From DATEPR01 sp963780635 (lineage in GTDB: Bacteria > Actinomycetota > Actinomycetes > Mycobacteriales > Pseudonocardiaceae), in assembly GCA_963780635.1 (NCBI GenBank), contig CAWACW010000011.1, positions 682,001 to 746,000 of the forward strand: a stretch of 64,000 nt of DNA, read 5' to 3'. The notes under the pieces were generated by a model. The model was not told the origin of the DNA, did not search any database, and saw only the letters and a list, made by a program, of their open reading frames with translations. The position numbers and the translations under genes were made by a program. This document shows positions 36,430 through 45,335 of the stretch, piece after piece (the stretch's first letter is position 1; every line of letters starts with the position of its first letter).

Positions 36430-37101
36430 ATGAACGTCGAGGCGCTCGTGCTCTCTCTCACCACCGTGATCCGTCCGAAGAGCGCGGCGGCGCTACTGGC
36501 GATGCTGTCGACGCGGCGGCCGAGGCGCCTGCTCGTGGCCTACCTGATCGGGGGACTCCTCTTCACCCTCGCGATCGGGACGATCTTCGTCGTGGCGCTG
36601 GGTGGGCAGAGCGCGGCATCCGCTGTGCCCGCGCTGCGGCCCGCGGTCGACGTGGCACTCGGAGCCATGTCACTGGGTTATGCCGTCTGCACTGGGTTCG
36701 GCTGGTGGCCCAGGACCCACCGGCAGCGCCCGGTGGACCACGAGAGCTGGGTGCGCCGTCGCCTCCAGGACCTCTCCCCGTCCGGCGCGGCGACGGCAGG
36801 CGTGCTCACCCACCTGCCGGGCCCTGTGTACCTGGCAGCTCTCAACGCGATCGTGGCGACCGCGTCCGGCCCCGGCGTCGGAATCCTGCAGGTGGTGATC
36901 TACAACGCCATCTGGTTCAGCCTCGCCATCGTGGCACTCGTGCTGTCGGTGTACCGCCCGATGGTCCCCAGGGAGCTCATCGACCAGCTCGCCTCCTGGT
37001 CCAGACGACACCGACGGACGCTCCAGGTGGTCTTCTTCACCGTCCTGGGCGGCTACCTCGTGCTGATCGGGATCGTGCACCTGGTCAGCCCCCCGGCGTG
37101 A
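36430..37101 (+). CDS. GAP-family (Sap-like) integral membrane protein
   Basis: The product is 223 residues from ATG 36430. The N-terminal segment (VLSLTTVIRPKSAAALLAMLSTRRPRRLLVAYLIG, in parts) matches the GAP family, whose mycobacterial members (Sap, sulfolipid-addressing protein; Gap for glycopeptidolipid) help move surface lipids. About six hydrophobic helices are visible, with a longer hydrophilic loop around residues 95-118 (WWPRTHRQRPVDHESWVRRR). The lipid involved here is unknown. No polyketide or lipid-synthesis genes are adjacent. Confidence 0.82.
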   Translation: MNVEALVLSLTTVIRPKSAAALLAMLSTRRPRRLLVAYLIGGLLFTLAIGTIFVVALGGQSAASAVPALRPAVDVALGAMSLGYAVCTGFGWWPRTHRQRPVDHESWVRRRLQDLSPSGAATAGVLTHLPGPVYLAALNAIVATASGPGVGILQVVIYNAIWFSLAIVALVLSVYRPMVPRELIDQLASWSRRHRRTLQVVFFTVLGGYLVLIGIVHLVSPPA

Positions 37102-37225
37102 CGGAGTCGCTCACACTTTCCACCCGTCGCGGGCGAGTCGGTAACGATCCGGGCCACCCACGATGACGCCATGCACTCCGACTGTGTTTGAACCTGTGCA
37201 GAACTCACCAGGAAAGGGAGTCCCG

Positions 37226-37528
37226 ATGTCGGATGTCGAGATCAGCCGGACCGAGTCCCTCACCCGCCAACAGGCAGCGCGCAAGCTCACCGCACTGGCC
37301 GCAGCACTCGAAGACGGCGGTCACGTGAAGGTCGAGCTCGGCGCCAGCACCGTGAAGATGCACATCCCGGACCATGTGCGGTGCGAGATCGAGGTCGAGG
37401 TGGACGGTGACGAGGTGGAGCTGGAGGTGGAGCTCAAGTGGTCCACCACGAAGGCGCCGGAACCGAAACCGGATTCGGCGTCGCCGGCGCGCACTCGCAC
37501 GGCCAGGCGGGCGTCCGCCAAAGCCTGA
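37226..37528 (+). CDS. Amphi-Trp domain-containing protein
   Basis: The product is 100 residues from ATG 37226, with GGGAG six bases upstream. The segment ISRTESLTRQQAARKLTALAAALEDGGHVKVELG (in parts) followed by MHIPDHVRCEIEVEVDGDEVELEVELKW (in parts) shows the alternating amphipathic strand pattern and closing Trp that name the domain. The last ~25 residues are Lys/Arg/Ala rich and disordered. The function of the family is unknown. Confidence 0.82.
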   Translation: MSDVEISRTESLTRQQAARKLTALAAALEDGGHVKVELGASTVKMHIPDHVRCEIEVEVDGDEVELEVELKWSTTKAPEPKPDSASPARTRTARRASAKA

Positions 37529-37550
37529 CCGAACCGGCCCGGGCATGACT

Positions 37551-37623
37551 ACGGCCGGTGGCTCCGCATCAAGGGTGTCGTCGCTTCGCGATCTTCGACC
37601 CTTGACCCGGCCCCACCGGCCGT
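37551..37623. terminator. Nested hairpin between the amphi-Trp gene and sodN
   Basis: Three stacked inverted repeats share one centre: outer ACGGCCGGTGG / CCACCGGCCGT (37551-37561, 37613-37623), middle TCAAGGGT / ACCCTTGA (37569-37576, 37598-37605) and inner TCGC-TTC-GCGA (37581-37591). It lies between two convergent genes, so a bidirectional terminator is the simplest role. The size and symmetry would also suit a structured small RNA. Confidence 0.55.
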
Positions 37624-37773
37624 GTGTCGGTCTTCGTGCCGGACCGGCCAGAGGAGGCTGATCCGTTTCGGGATCAGGCCGTCTCCGGGCCGTCAGACGT
37701 CACTCCGGGATGTCGACGACGAGAATCGCCGAAACTCGTTCTCCCAGGTCAGAGCCTAGTTGAGCGTCCGAGC

Positions 37774-38181
37774 TCAGGCCTTCTTGGTCTCCCAGAAAAT
37801 CTTGTCGATCTCGGCGATCAGGTCGAGGAGTTCCTGGCCCTTGGCGGGGTCCATGGAGCCCTTGGTGCCCGACGCGCCCGCGGCCTTGGTGGCGCGGTTG
37901 AACAGGTCGTGCAGCTGCGGGTACTTCTCGAAGTGCGGCGCCTTGAAGTAGTCGGTCCACAGCACCCACAGGTGGTGCTTGACCAGCTCGCTGCGCTGCT
38001 CCTTGATCAGAATGGCCCGAGCGCGGAACTCCGGGTCCTCGTTGCCCTGGTACTTCTCCTGGACCGCCTTGACCGACTCCGCCTCGATCCTCGCCTGCGC
38101 GGGGTCGTAGACACCGCACGGCAGATCGCAGTGAGCGGTGGCCTCGAGACGAGGGCCGAGGATGCGCGACAACAGTCGCAT
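37774..38181 (-). CDS. sodN: Nickel-type superoxide dismutase
   Basis: NiSOD converts superoxide to oxygen and hydrogen peroxide. The product is 135 residues from ATG 38181 (GGGAGG upstream). A 16-residue propeptide (MRLLSRILGPRLEATA) precedes the nickel hook HCDLPCGVYDPAQ, whose His1, Cys2 and Cys6 bind nickel after cleavage. The remainder is the four-helix-bundle part. Maturation needs the SodX protease, encoded divergently 78 bases away. No obvious Nur operator (TTGCAA pairs) is visible in the shared promoter. Confidence 0.97.
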   Translation of the reverse strand: MRLLSRILGPRLEATAHCDLPCGVYDPAQARIEAESVKAVQEKYQGNEDPEFRARAILIKEQRSELVKHHLWVLWTDYFKAPHFEKYPQLHDLFNRATKAAGASGTKGSMDPAKGQELLDLIAEIDKIFWETKKA

Positions 38182-38258
38182 TGTTCCTCCCTGACAGTGG
38201 ATGCTCCGACGCGATGAACATACCCTCGTGGCGTCCACCAGGCAGGCGGAGGTGATCG

Positions 38259-38609
38259 TTGGCACCGGCGAGCGACCTGGGGCGCTGGCCCTGGCGGCGG
38301 GTTCGCGTGCGTGGGCCTTCGATGGCGCCCACGCTCGGCGACGGTGACGTCGTTCTCGTGCGGGTGGCCGCGATGCCACGCGCACGAGACGTCGTGCTCG
38401 TGCGCTGGACCGCGCGGCCGGACCAGTTGTCCGTCAAGCGGGCCGGGCACCCCGACGGCGCCGGGTGGTTCGTCACGGGGGACAACACCTTCGGCTCCAC
38501 CGACTCCCGGGAACTCGGGCCTGCGACGGTGGTGGGCGTGGTGCGCTGGCGATTGTGGCCGCGGCCTCGTCGGCTGGGCGCGGCTGGTCGAGCTGACGAC
38601 GCGCTGTGA
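38259..38609 (+). CDS. sodX: Nickel-type superoxide dismutase maturation protease
   Basis: A signal-peptidase-I-like (S26) protease that removes the NiSOD propeptide. The product is 116 residues. The nucleophile Ser lies in RVRGPSMAPTL, the catalytic Lys in LSVKRAGHPDG, and GDNTFGSTDSRELGP is the conserved C-terminal box. It lacks the membrane helix of true signal peptidases, as usual for SodX. The start is a TTG at 38259, chosen because a near-perfect GGAGGTGAT lies six bases upstream. Confidence 0.95.
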   Translation: MAPASDLGRWPWRRVRVRGPSMAPTLGDGDVVLVRVAAMPRARDVVLVRWTARPDQLSVKRAGHPDGAGWFVTGDNTFGSTDSRELGPATVVGVVRWRLWPRPRRLGAAGRADDAL

Positions 38610-38836
38610 CACTCGCCGCTGACCCCACCACAGACAATCCGGTCTCCGGCTGGCAGACTGGCCGGACCGCAGCGTTGGCGCGCATGGCCGACTCCGCCGC
38701 ACCCCTGGCGTGAGTGGCAAGCCTGCCGGCGCAGGTTTCTCGCCGGGTCGACCCCCCGTGAACCGCCCCCTGCTCGTGCCGCATTGGTGCGCGCCCCGTG
38801 GCGGACCCGTTCTCGCTGCCGCCAGGAGGAACACCC

Positions 38837-40024
38837 GTGACCACTGTGAACGACCAGGCCATCGGTCTGACCGACGACGAGATCTTCGCCGCGCACGAGG
38901 GCGGCAAGCTCGCCACCGACACGACCGCCCCGCTGGCCGATCCCAAGTCCCTTTCCATCGCGTACACGCCCGGCGTGGCCAAGGTCAGCCGCGCGATCGC
39001 GGAGGACCAGTCGCTGGCCAGCCGTTACACCTGGGCCCACCGCCTGGTGGCCGTGGTCAGCGACGGGACGGCCGTGCTCGGGCTGGGCGACATCGGGCCC
39101 AGCGCCGCGCTGCCGGTGATGGAGGGCAAGTCGGCGTTGTTCAAGCGGTTCGGCGGCCTGGACTCGATCCCGCTGGTGCTGGCCACCACGGACGTGGACG
39201 AGATCGTCGAGACGTTGGTCCGGCTGCGGCCCTCGTTCGGCGCGGTCAACCTCGAGGACGTGTCCGCCCCGCGCTGCTTCGAGCTGGAAGCCCGGCTGAT
39301 CAAGGAGCTGGACTGCCCGGTCATGCACGACGACCAGCACGGCACCGCCGTCGTGCTGCTCGCCGCGCTGCGCAATGCCGCCACCGTGACCGGTCGCACG
39401 CTGCCCGAGCTGCGGGTGGTGATCTCCGGCGCGGGCGCGGCCGGCGTGGCGTGCGCGAACATCCTGCTGGCCGCCGGTGTCGGCGACGTGACCGTGCTGG
39501 ACTCGCGCGGCATCGTGCACGCGGACCGGGAGGGCTTGAACCCGGTCAAGGCCGAGCTGGCGGGCCGGACCAACCTGACCGGGCTGCGCGGCGACCTGGC
39601 CACCGCGATCCGCGGCGCGGACGTGTTCGTCGGCCTGTCCTCGGGCACGGTGGCCGAGGAACTGGTGGCCACCATGAACCCGAGGGGGATCGTCTTCGCA
39701 CTGTCCAATCCCGACCCGGAGATCCACCCCGCGGTGGCCGCCCGGCACGCGGCCGTGGTGGCGACCGGCCGTAGTGACTTCCCGAACCAGATCAACAACG
39801 TGCTCGCCTTCCCCGGCATCTTCCGGGGCGCGCTGGACGCGGGCGCGACCGCGATCACCGAGGGCATGAAGCTGGCCGCTGCCGACGCGATCGCCGCCGT
39901 CGCCGCGGACGATCTGGCCGTCGACCGGATCGTGCCCACCCCGTTCGACCCGAGGGTGGCGCCCGAGGTGGCCGCCGCGGTCGCCGCGGCAGCGGTCTCG
40001 GATGGTGTGGTGCGCCAGGCCTGA
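38837..40024 (+). CDS. NAD(P)-dependent malic enzyme
   Basis: The enzyme oxidatively decarboxylates malate to pyruvate. The product is 395 residues from GTG 38837, fixed by AGGAGG at 38824-38829. It has the short bacterial form. Motifs are AYTPGVAKVSRAI (catalytic Tyr), MEGKSALFKRFGG (catalytic Lys), NLEDVSAPRCFELE (metal-binding Glu-Asp), PVMHDDQHGTAVV, and the dinucleotide-binding SGAGAAGVACANILLAAG. ALSNPDPEI and FPNQINNVLAFPG close the active site. The cofactor (NAD or NADP) is not certain from the sequence. Confidence 0.94.
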   Translation: MTTVNDQAIGLTDDEIFAAHEGGKLATDTTAPLADPKSLSIAYTPGVAKVSRAIAEDQSLASRYTWAHRLVAVVSDGTAVLGLGDIGPSAALPVMEGKSALFKRFGGLDSIPLVLATTDVDEIVETLVRLRPSFGAVNLEDVSAPRCFELEARLIKELDCPVMHDDQHGTAVVLLAALRNAATVTGRTLPELRVVISGAGAAGVACANILLAAGVGDVTVLDSRGIVHADREGLNPVKAELAGRTNLTGLRGDLATAIRGADVFVGLSSGTVAEELVATMNPRGIVFALSNPDPEIHPAVAARHAAVVATGRSDFPNQINNVLAFPGIFRGALDAGATAITEGMKLAAADAIAAVAADDLAVDRIVPTPFDPRVAPEVAAAVAAAAVSDGVVRQA

Positions 40025-40238
40025 CCTCACCCGTGGGTGACGAACCCGGCGTCGATCCGATTATTCCGGCGGCAAGATACGTTGGGTTCTGAGCCGGTTA
40101 CACGCTACGGTCCTTCCATTGGGTGACGGCCGATCGACACGTTCGCGGGCCGTGACTCCTGAGGGTGATCACGCTCTGGTGCGGTGTCAGAGTTTTGTCA
40201 CCTGATCGCCGTAGCTGTCCATGCGGAGGGGCAAGACT

Positions 40239-43200
40239 GTGGCTGAGCGGGTCCACGCGGCTGAGCCGATCGGCGTAGGACCCGTGCCTGCCCGATCAGG
40301 GAGCGCCACTGCCGCCAATCTGACTGATCTGTCCGAAGCGCCCAGTGTGCTCGTCGACCGCGCTGGTTTGATCATGCGGGCCACCGTCGCGGCCGCCGCC
40401 ATCGTGGGCACGGACGACCCGGACAAGTTGGTCGGCCGGAATATTCAGGACGTCCTGATCCCCGACGGCGAACGGTACCGGCTCACCCTCGGCGAGGGTG
40501 AGGGCGTGCCCGTGCGGGCCGTCCGGTGGCGGGTGCCGACCACCGGCATGGACGCCGTGCTGCTCTCCGACGAGTCGGAGGTCGTCGCGGCCGCCGAGGC
40601 GCTGCAGCTGGAGCACCGGCGGTTCGACGACGCGCAGCGGCTGGCCATGATGGGCTGGTGGGAGTTCGACCACGTCACGCACGACACGGTCTGGTCGCGC
40701 AACCTGTACGAGCTGCTGGGCATCGAACCGGGCTCGGTGCCGCCGCGGCTGCTGGCGATGCTGGAGTTCGTGCATCCCGACGACCGGGGTGTGGTCCGCA
40801 GGGCGTGGCGCGCGCACCAGGTCAACGGCGAACCGCTGGACGTCGAGGTGCGCATCGTCCGTGCCGACGGTGAGGTGCGCTGGGTCCACGCGGTCGCGGC
40901 CCCGCGCCCGATCGGTGGCCACGGCAAGCTCGCGGTCACCGGCTACGTCCGGGACATGACCGCCAGGCACCGCGTCCGGAACAGGCTCGCCGAGGACCGT
41001 GCCGCGCTGCTGGAGGCGCAGCGGATCGCCCGGATGGGCAGCTTCAGCTACGACCTGGCGACCAAGCGCATCGAGCGCAGCGCGGCCCTGATGGAGATGT
41101 ACGCGCAGGCGGGCGTCGAGCCGGACGACGACGAGCTGGATCCGCGCCAGGAGACCATGGTCGAGCACCTGCGTGAGCGGCTGCTGGGCGGCCCGCCAGG
41201 GCGGACCATGGAGTTCGAGATCAACAGCCGCAAGGGTGAGCGGATCTACGTGGTCCGGGTGCGCAGCCGGGCCGACGCGGGCGGGCAGCCGGTCGAGGTG
41301 CTCGGCACCGTCCAGGACGTGACCCAGCACCGGATGCTGGAGCGTCAGCTGCTCGCCGATCGCAGGCGGTTCGAGGAGGCGCAGCGCGCCGCGCGGCTGG
41401 GCACCTGGGAGTGGGACGCGCGCACCGGCGAAAGCACCTGGTCGCCCATGCTCTACGAGCTCTTCGGCCTGCCGCCGGGCACGCCCGTCAGCCACCACGC
41501 CTGGCTGAACCTGGTACACCCGCAGGACCGGGCCTGGGTCGAGGACCTTTACGCCAAGCTGGGCAACGAACGCAAGGCCGCCGAGTGTGAGTACCGGCTG
41601 ATCCGGCCGGACGGCGCGGTGCGGGTGTTCCGGTGCTCGGGTGTCGCTGTGACCACGCCCAGCATGTCGGGCCGGATCGTCGGGACCGCGCAGGACATCA
41701 CCGAGCAGCGGACCGCCGAGACCCGGATGTTGCGCTCGTCGCAGCGGTTCACCGATCTCGTCGCGCTCACCCCGGTGGGCATCGGCCTGTTCGACGAGTC
41801 CGCCCGGCTGGTGGACGCCAACGACGCGCTGTGCGACCTGCTCGGGTTCAGCCTGGAGAAGCTGCGCGGCCGGACCGCCGATCAACTGTCCCACCCGGAC
41901 GACCCGGACACGTTCGCCGCCGCGATCGGCGCCGGCCACCAACGCGGCTCACACCGTATCCCGCAGCAGATCCTGGTACGCGCCGACGGCGAGCCGGTGT
42001 ACTGCGAACTGCACGTGGCAGTGTCCGTACAGGACGATGGGCAGCGCTTCTGGCTGGTGGTGTTCCAGGACATCACCGAACGCAGGCGGGCCGCGGAAAC
42101 CCTGCTGCACCAAGCCACCCACGACGAACTGACCGGGCTGCCGAACCGCGCCGCGGTGAACGAACTGCTCGGCAGGCTGCTGTCCGGGCGGACCGCCGCC
42201 GCCACCGCAGTGCTGTTCTGTGACATCGACAACTTCAAGCGGGTCAACGACTCCCTCGGTCACGACGCGGGCGACGAACTGCTCGTGGCACTGGCCCGCA
42301 GGCTGGAGGGTGGGCTCCCGGACGGCTGCACGGTGGCCCGGCTCTCCGGTGACGAGTACGTCATCATCTCGCCGGACATCGAGGCCGTCGGCGGCGTGCA
42401 GAGCCTGGCCAACCGGGTTTCCACGCTGCTGCGCACCGCGGTGCCCGTGCACGGGCAGCTGGTCAGGGTGACCGCGACGATCGGCGCGGCCGTGCCGAAC
42501 GGCGGTCCGACGACCGGTGCCGACCTGCTGCGGTTCGCCGACGCGGCCATGTTCGAGGCGAAGAAGCGCGGTGCCGGGCGGGTGGCGACCGCGAACGCGG
42601 CGCTGATCGCGTCCGCCGACCGGCAGGTGCACCTGGAGGGCCAGCTGCGCGAGGCCTTGTCCAAGGACGAGCTGCAGCTGCACTACCAGCCGGTTGTCGG
42701 CCCGGACGGCACCATCCAGACCGCCGAGGCGCTGATCCGCTGGACGCACCGTGACCGAGGGATGCTCGCGCCGGACGTGTTCCTGCCGGTCGCCGAGCAG
42801 GGCGGCCTGATGCGCGAACTGGACAGGTGGGTGCTGCGTACCGCGCTGCGCGACGCGGCGAAGTGGTCCTCACCGGGCGGCCGGCAGGTGGCGGTCGCGG
42901 TCAACCTGGCGGGGTTGCTGCCCGGTGACCCGGAGTTCGTGGACATCGTGGCGAACGCGGTGCTGGAGTCGGGTATCGAGTGGGACCGCGTGGTGCTGGA
43001 GCTGGTGGAGACCTGCCTGGTCGACCTGCCGTCGCGCACGCTGACCGCGATGGCCGACCTGGTCGGCCGGGGCGTCCGGTTCGCTGTGGACGACTTCGGC
43101 ACCGGCTACTCGTCGCTGGCCCGGCTCAAGGACCTGCCAGCACAGATCATCAAGGTGGACCGGCGGTTCGTGGCCGGTGTGGGCAGCGATCCGTCCGATT

Positions 43201-43409
43201 TCGCCGTCGCCAGCGCCGTCGTGGACATGTCCAGGGCGATGGGCCGCAGCTGTGTCGCGGAGGGTGTCGAGACCGCCACCCAGTTCCACGTGCTGCGCGG
43301 GATGGGCGTGGACGCCTATCAGGGCTGGCTGTTCTCCAAGGCGGTACCGGAGCGCGAGTTCCTCGCCCAACTGGAGACCGGGACGCTCGCGGTGCCCACC
43401 GCCAGCTGA
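40239..43409 (+). CDS. Multi-PAS GGDEF/EAL cyclic-di-GMP protein
   Basis: The product is 1056 residues from GTG 40239 (GGAGGGG seven bases upstream). About five PAS/PAC units fill residues 30-620 (for example MMGWWEFDHVTHDTVWSRNLYELLG and LGTWEWDARTGESTWSPMLYELFG, each in part; ITERRRAAE ends the last). The GGDEF domain begins at THDELTGLPNRA (~residue 627); its active-site loop is SGDEY (~703) rather than GGDEF, so diguanylate-cyclase activity is uncertain. The EAL domain is well kept: AEALIRW (~828), LELVET, DDFGTGYSSL (~950), IKVDRRFV and AEGVET, so phosphodiesterase activity is plausible. No membrane segment was seen. It stands alone. Confidence 0.92.
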   Translation: MAERVHAAEPIGVGPVPARSGSATAANLTDLSEAPSVLVDRAGLIMRATVAAAAIVGTDDPDKLVGRNIQDVLIPDGERYRLTLGEGEGVPVRAVRWRVPTTGMDAVLLSDESEVVAAAEALQLEHRRFDDAQRLAMMGWWEFDHVTHDTVWSRNLYELLGIEPGSVPPRLLAMLEFVHPDDRGVVRRAWRAHQVNGEPLDVEVRIVRADGEVRWVHAVAAPRPIGGHGKLAVTGYVRDMTARHRVRNRLAEDRAALLEAQRIARMGSFSYDLATKRIERSAALMEMYAQAGVEPDDDELDPRQETMVEHLRERLLGGPPGRTMEFEINSRKGERIYVVRVRSRADAGGQPVEVLGTVQDVTQHRMLERQLLADRRRFEEAQRAARLGTWEWDARTGESTWSPMLYELFGLPPGTPVSHHAWLNLVHPQDRAWVEDLYAKLGNERKAAECEYRLIRPDGAVRVFRCSGVAVTTPSMSGRIVGTAQDITEQRTAETRMLRSSQRFTDLVALTPVGIGLFDESARLVDANDALCDLLGFSLEKLRGRTADQLSHPDDPDTFAAAIGAGHQRGSHRIPQQILVRADGEPVYCELHVAVSVQDDGQRFWLVVFQDITERRRAAETLLHQATHDELTGLPNRAAVNELLGRLLSGRTAAATAVLFCDIDNFKRVNDSLGHDAGDELLVALARRLEGGLPDGCTVARLSGDEYVIISPDIEAVGGVQSLANRVSTLLRTAVPVHGQLVRVTATIGAAVPNGGPTTGADLLRFADAAMFEAKKRGAGRVATANAALIASADRQVHLEGQLREALSKDELQLHYQPVVGPDGTIQTAEALIRWTHRDRGMLAPDVFLPVAEQGGLMRELDRWVLRTALRDAAKWSSPGGRQVAVAVNLAGLLPGDPEFVDIVANAVLESGIEWDRVVLELVETCLVDLPSRTLTAMADLVGRGVRFAVDDFGTGYSSLARLKDLPAQIIKVDRRFVAGVGSDPSDFAVASAVVDMSRAMGRSCVAEGVETATQFHVLRGMGVDAYQGWLFSKAVPEREFLAQLETGTLAVPTAS

Positions 43410-43555
43410 CGTTCGGCGGGCCTGTGACCTGGGCAACTCAGGTCACGGCTGTGTGATCAGATGCTGGAACGCGGTGCGTTCGTCGGTGCCGGGGGCTAGG
43501 GTCGTGCGAACCTGCGGCGGCCGGCAAGAGGCCGTCACGACCGGGAGGATCTCGG

Positions 43556-44695
43556 GTGATCGAGTTCCAGGCCGTGACCAAGCAGTATCCGGACGGCACG
43601 GTCGCGGTGCACGAGCTTGACCTGACCATCGACGCCGGCCGGATCACGGTCTTCGTCGGTCCGTCCGGCTGTGGCAAGACCACGTCACTGCGCATGATCA
43701 ACCGGATGATCGAGGCTTCGTCCGGCAAGATCCTCATCGACGGCGCCGACATCACGGCGTCCGACCCACCTGTGCTGCGCCGTGGCATCGGCTACGTCAT
43801 CCAGCAGGCGGGGCTCTTTCCACACCGCACGGTACTGGACAACGTGGCCACGGTGCCGGTGCTGACCGGGGTGAGCCGCCGTGCCGCCCGGCAGCGCGCG
43901 GCCGAACTGCTCGACCTGGTCGGGTTACCGGCCGAGGTCGGCAAGCGCTACCCCGCGCAGCTGTCCGGCGGCCAGCAACAGCGGGTCGGCGTGGCCAGGG
44001 CGCTGGCCGCGGATCCGCCGATCCTGTTGATGGACGAGCCGTTCAGCGCCGTCGACCCGATCGTCCGGGAGGGCCTGCAGGAGGAACTGCTGCGCCTGCA
44101 GGCCGAACTCGCGAAGACCATCGTGTTCGTCACCCACGACATCGACGAGGCCATCAAGATCGGCGACAGGATCGCGGTGTTCCGCACCGGTGGCGTGCTG
44201 GCGCAGTACTCCGATCCGGCCGCGCTGCTGGGCCGCCCCGCCGACGACTTCGTCGCGGACTTCGTCGGCCGCGACCGCGGTTACCGGGCACTGGGCTTTC
44301 TCACCGCGAGCGGCGTGGCCGTCGGCGAACTCGCGCTGGTCAAGCTCGGCGGCACCGTCGACGAGGCCCGGCGCGCGCTGGTCGATGGCTGGGCTGTCGC
44401 GGTGGACGCCGACCGGAGGCCGATCGGCTGGGTCTCCGCCGCCCGACTGGACACTGTGGACGGAGCGGCGACGCTCACCGGCGACGTGCTGGTCGCAGGC
44501 GGCTCGCTGTACCAGGCGGACAGCGAGGGTGTCCGGGCCACGTCGCTGCGCAGTGCGCTGGACGCGGCCCTCAGCTCGCCGTCCGCACAGGGCATCGCGG
44601 TGGACTCGACGGGCGCCGTCGTCGGTGCCGTCACCGCGGACGACGTGCTGGCAGCCCTGGCCAAGGCGCGTAGCGCGGGTGAGGTCCCCTCGTGA
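43556..44695 (+). CDS. opuCA: Osmoprotectant (glycine betaine/choline-type) ABC transporter ATP-binding protein
   Basis: The product is 379 residues from GTG 43556 (GGGAGG upstream). Walker A is VGPSGCGKTTSLRMINRM, the ABC signature is LSGGQQQRVGVARAL, and Walker B is LLMDEPFSAVDP, followed by the H-loop FVTHDIDEA. The IEASSGKILIDGADIT insert and the C-terminal CBS-type region (residues ~240-370) are characteristic of quaternary-amine-uptake ATPases, where CBS domains sense ionic strength. The stop overlaps the next gene (GTGA). Confidence 0.93.
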   Translation: MIEFQAVTKQYPDGTVAVHELDLTIDAGRITVFVGPSGCGKTTSLRMINRMIEASSGKILIDGADITASDPPVLRRGIGYVIQQAGLFPHRTVLDNVATVPVLTGVSRRAARQRAAELLDLVGLPAEVGKRYPAQLSGGQQQRVGVARALAADPPILLMDEPFSAVDPIVREGLQEELLRLQAELAKTIVFVTHDIDEAIKIGDRIAVFRTGGVLAQYSDPAALLGRPADDFVADFVGRDRGYRALGFLTASGVAVGELALVKLGGTVDEARRALVDGWAVAVDADRRPIGWVSAARLDTVDGAATLTGDVLVAGGSLYQADSEGVRATSLRSALDAALSSPSAQGIAVDSTGAVVGAVTADDVLAALAKARSAGEVPS

Positions 44696-45333
44696 TCACG
44701 TGGCTCACCCAGAACTGGGGCTTCGTGCTCGACGCGCTCGGCCAGCACGTGTACCTGGCGCTGATCCCGGTCGTGGTCGGGTTTCTGCTGTCCGTGCCGC
44801 TGGGGTGGCTCGCCACGCGGTTCAACGGGCTGCGATCGCTGGTCTTCTACATCTTCGGGTTCGTCTACAGCATCCCGTCGATCGCGCTGATCGTCGTCGT
44901 GCCGATCATCTTCGGGTTGCAGATCCTCAGCCCGCTCAACGTGATGATCCCGCTGACCGTCTACACGGTCGCGCTGATGGTCCGGTCCGTTGTGGACGCG
45001 CTGACGTCGGTACCCGGCGAGGTGCGGGCCGCGGCGACGGCGATGGGCTTCCGCCCGCTGCGGCTGTTCTGGTCGGTGGACCTGCCCCTGTCGGTGCCGG
45101 TGATGATCTCCGGGCTGCGGGTCGCCGCCGTGTCCAGCATCAGCCTGGTCAGCGTCGGCACCCTGGTCGGCATCGGCGGCCTCGGTATCCTGTTCGACCA
45201 GGGCTTCCACACGAACTTCATCGGCGAGATCGTGATCGGCGTCATCGCGTCGGTGCTGCTCGCGCTGGTCACGGACATCGTCCTGGTACTGATCGGCCGG
45301 TTCACCACGCCGTGGACGAGGGCGGGGCGGTAG
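44692..45333 (+). CDS. Osmoprotectant ABC transporter permease (first)
   Basis: The product is 213 residues from GTG 44692. About five or six hydrophobic helices are visible, with the permease EAA-like loop VPGEVRAAATAMGFRPLRLFWSVDLPLS (in parts) before the last helices. It resembles OpuCB/OpuCD-type permeases. It overlaps the ATPase gene upstream and is followed after two bases by the second permease. Confidence 0.92.
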   Translation: MITWLTQNWGFVLDALGQHVYLALIPVVVGFLLSVPLGWLATRFNGLRSLVFYIFGFVYSIPSIALIVVVPIIFGLQILSPLNVMIPLTVYTVALMVRSVVDALTSVPGEVRAAATAMGFRPLRLFWSVDLPLSVPVMISGLRVAAVSSISLVSVGTLVGIGGLGILFDQGFHTNFIGEIVIGVIASVLLALVTDIVLVLIGRFTTPWTRAGR

Positions 45334-45335
45334 CG

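Noticed and set aside
37700..40030. Open frame of about 776 codons on the minus strand over sodN, sodX and malic enzyme
   Set aside because: It runs through three genes with clear motifs in other frames, has no supported start, and is compositionally a shadow.
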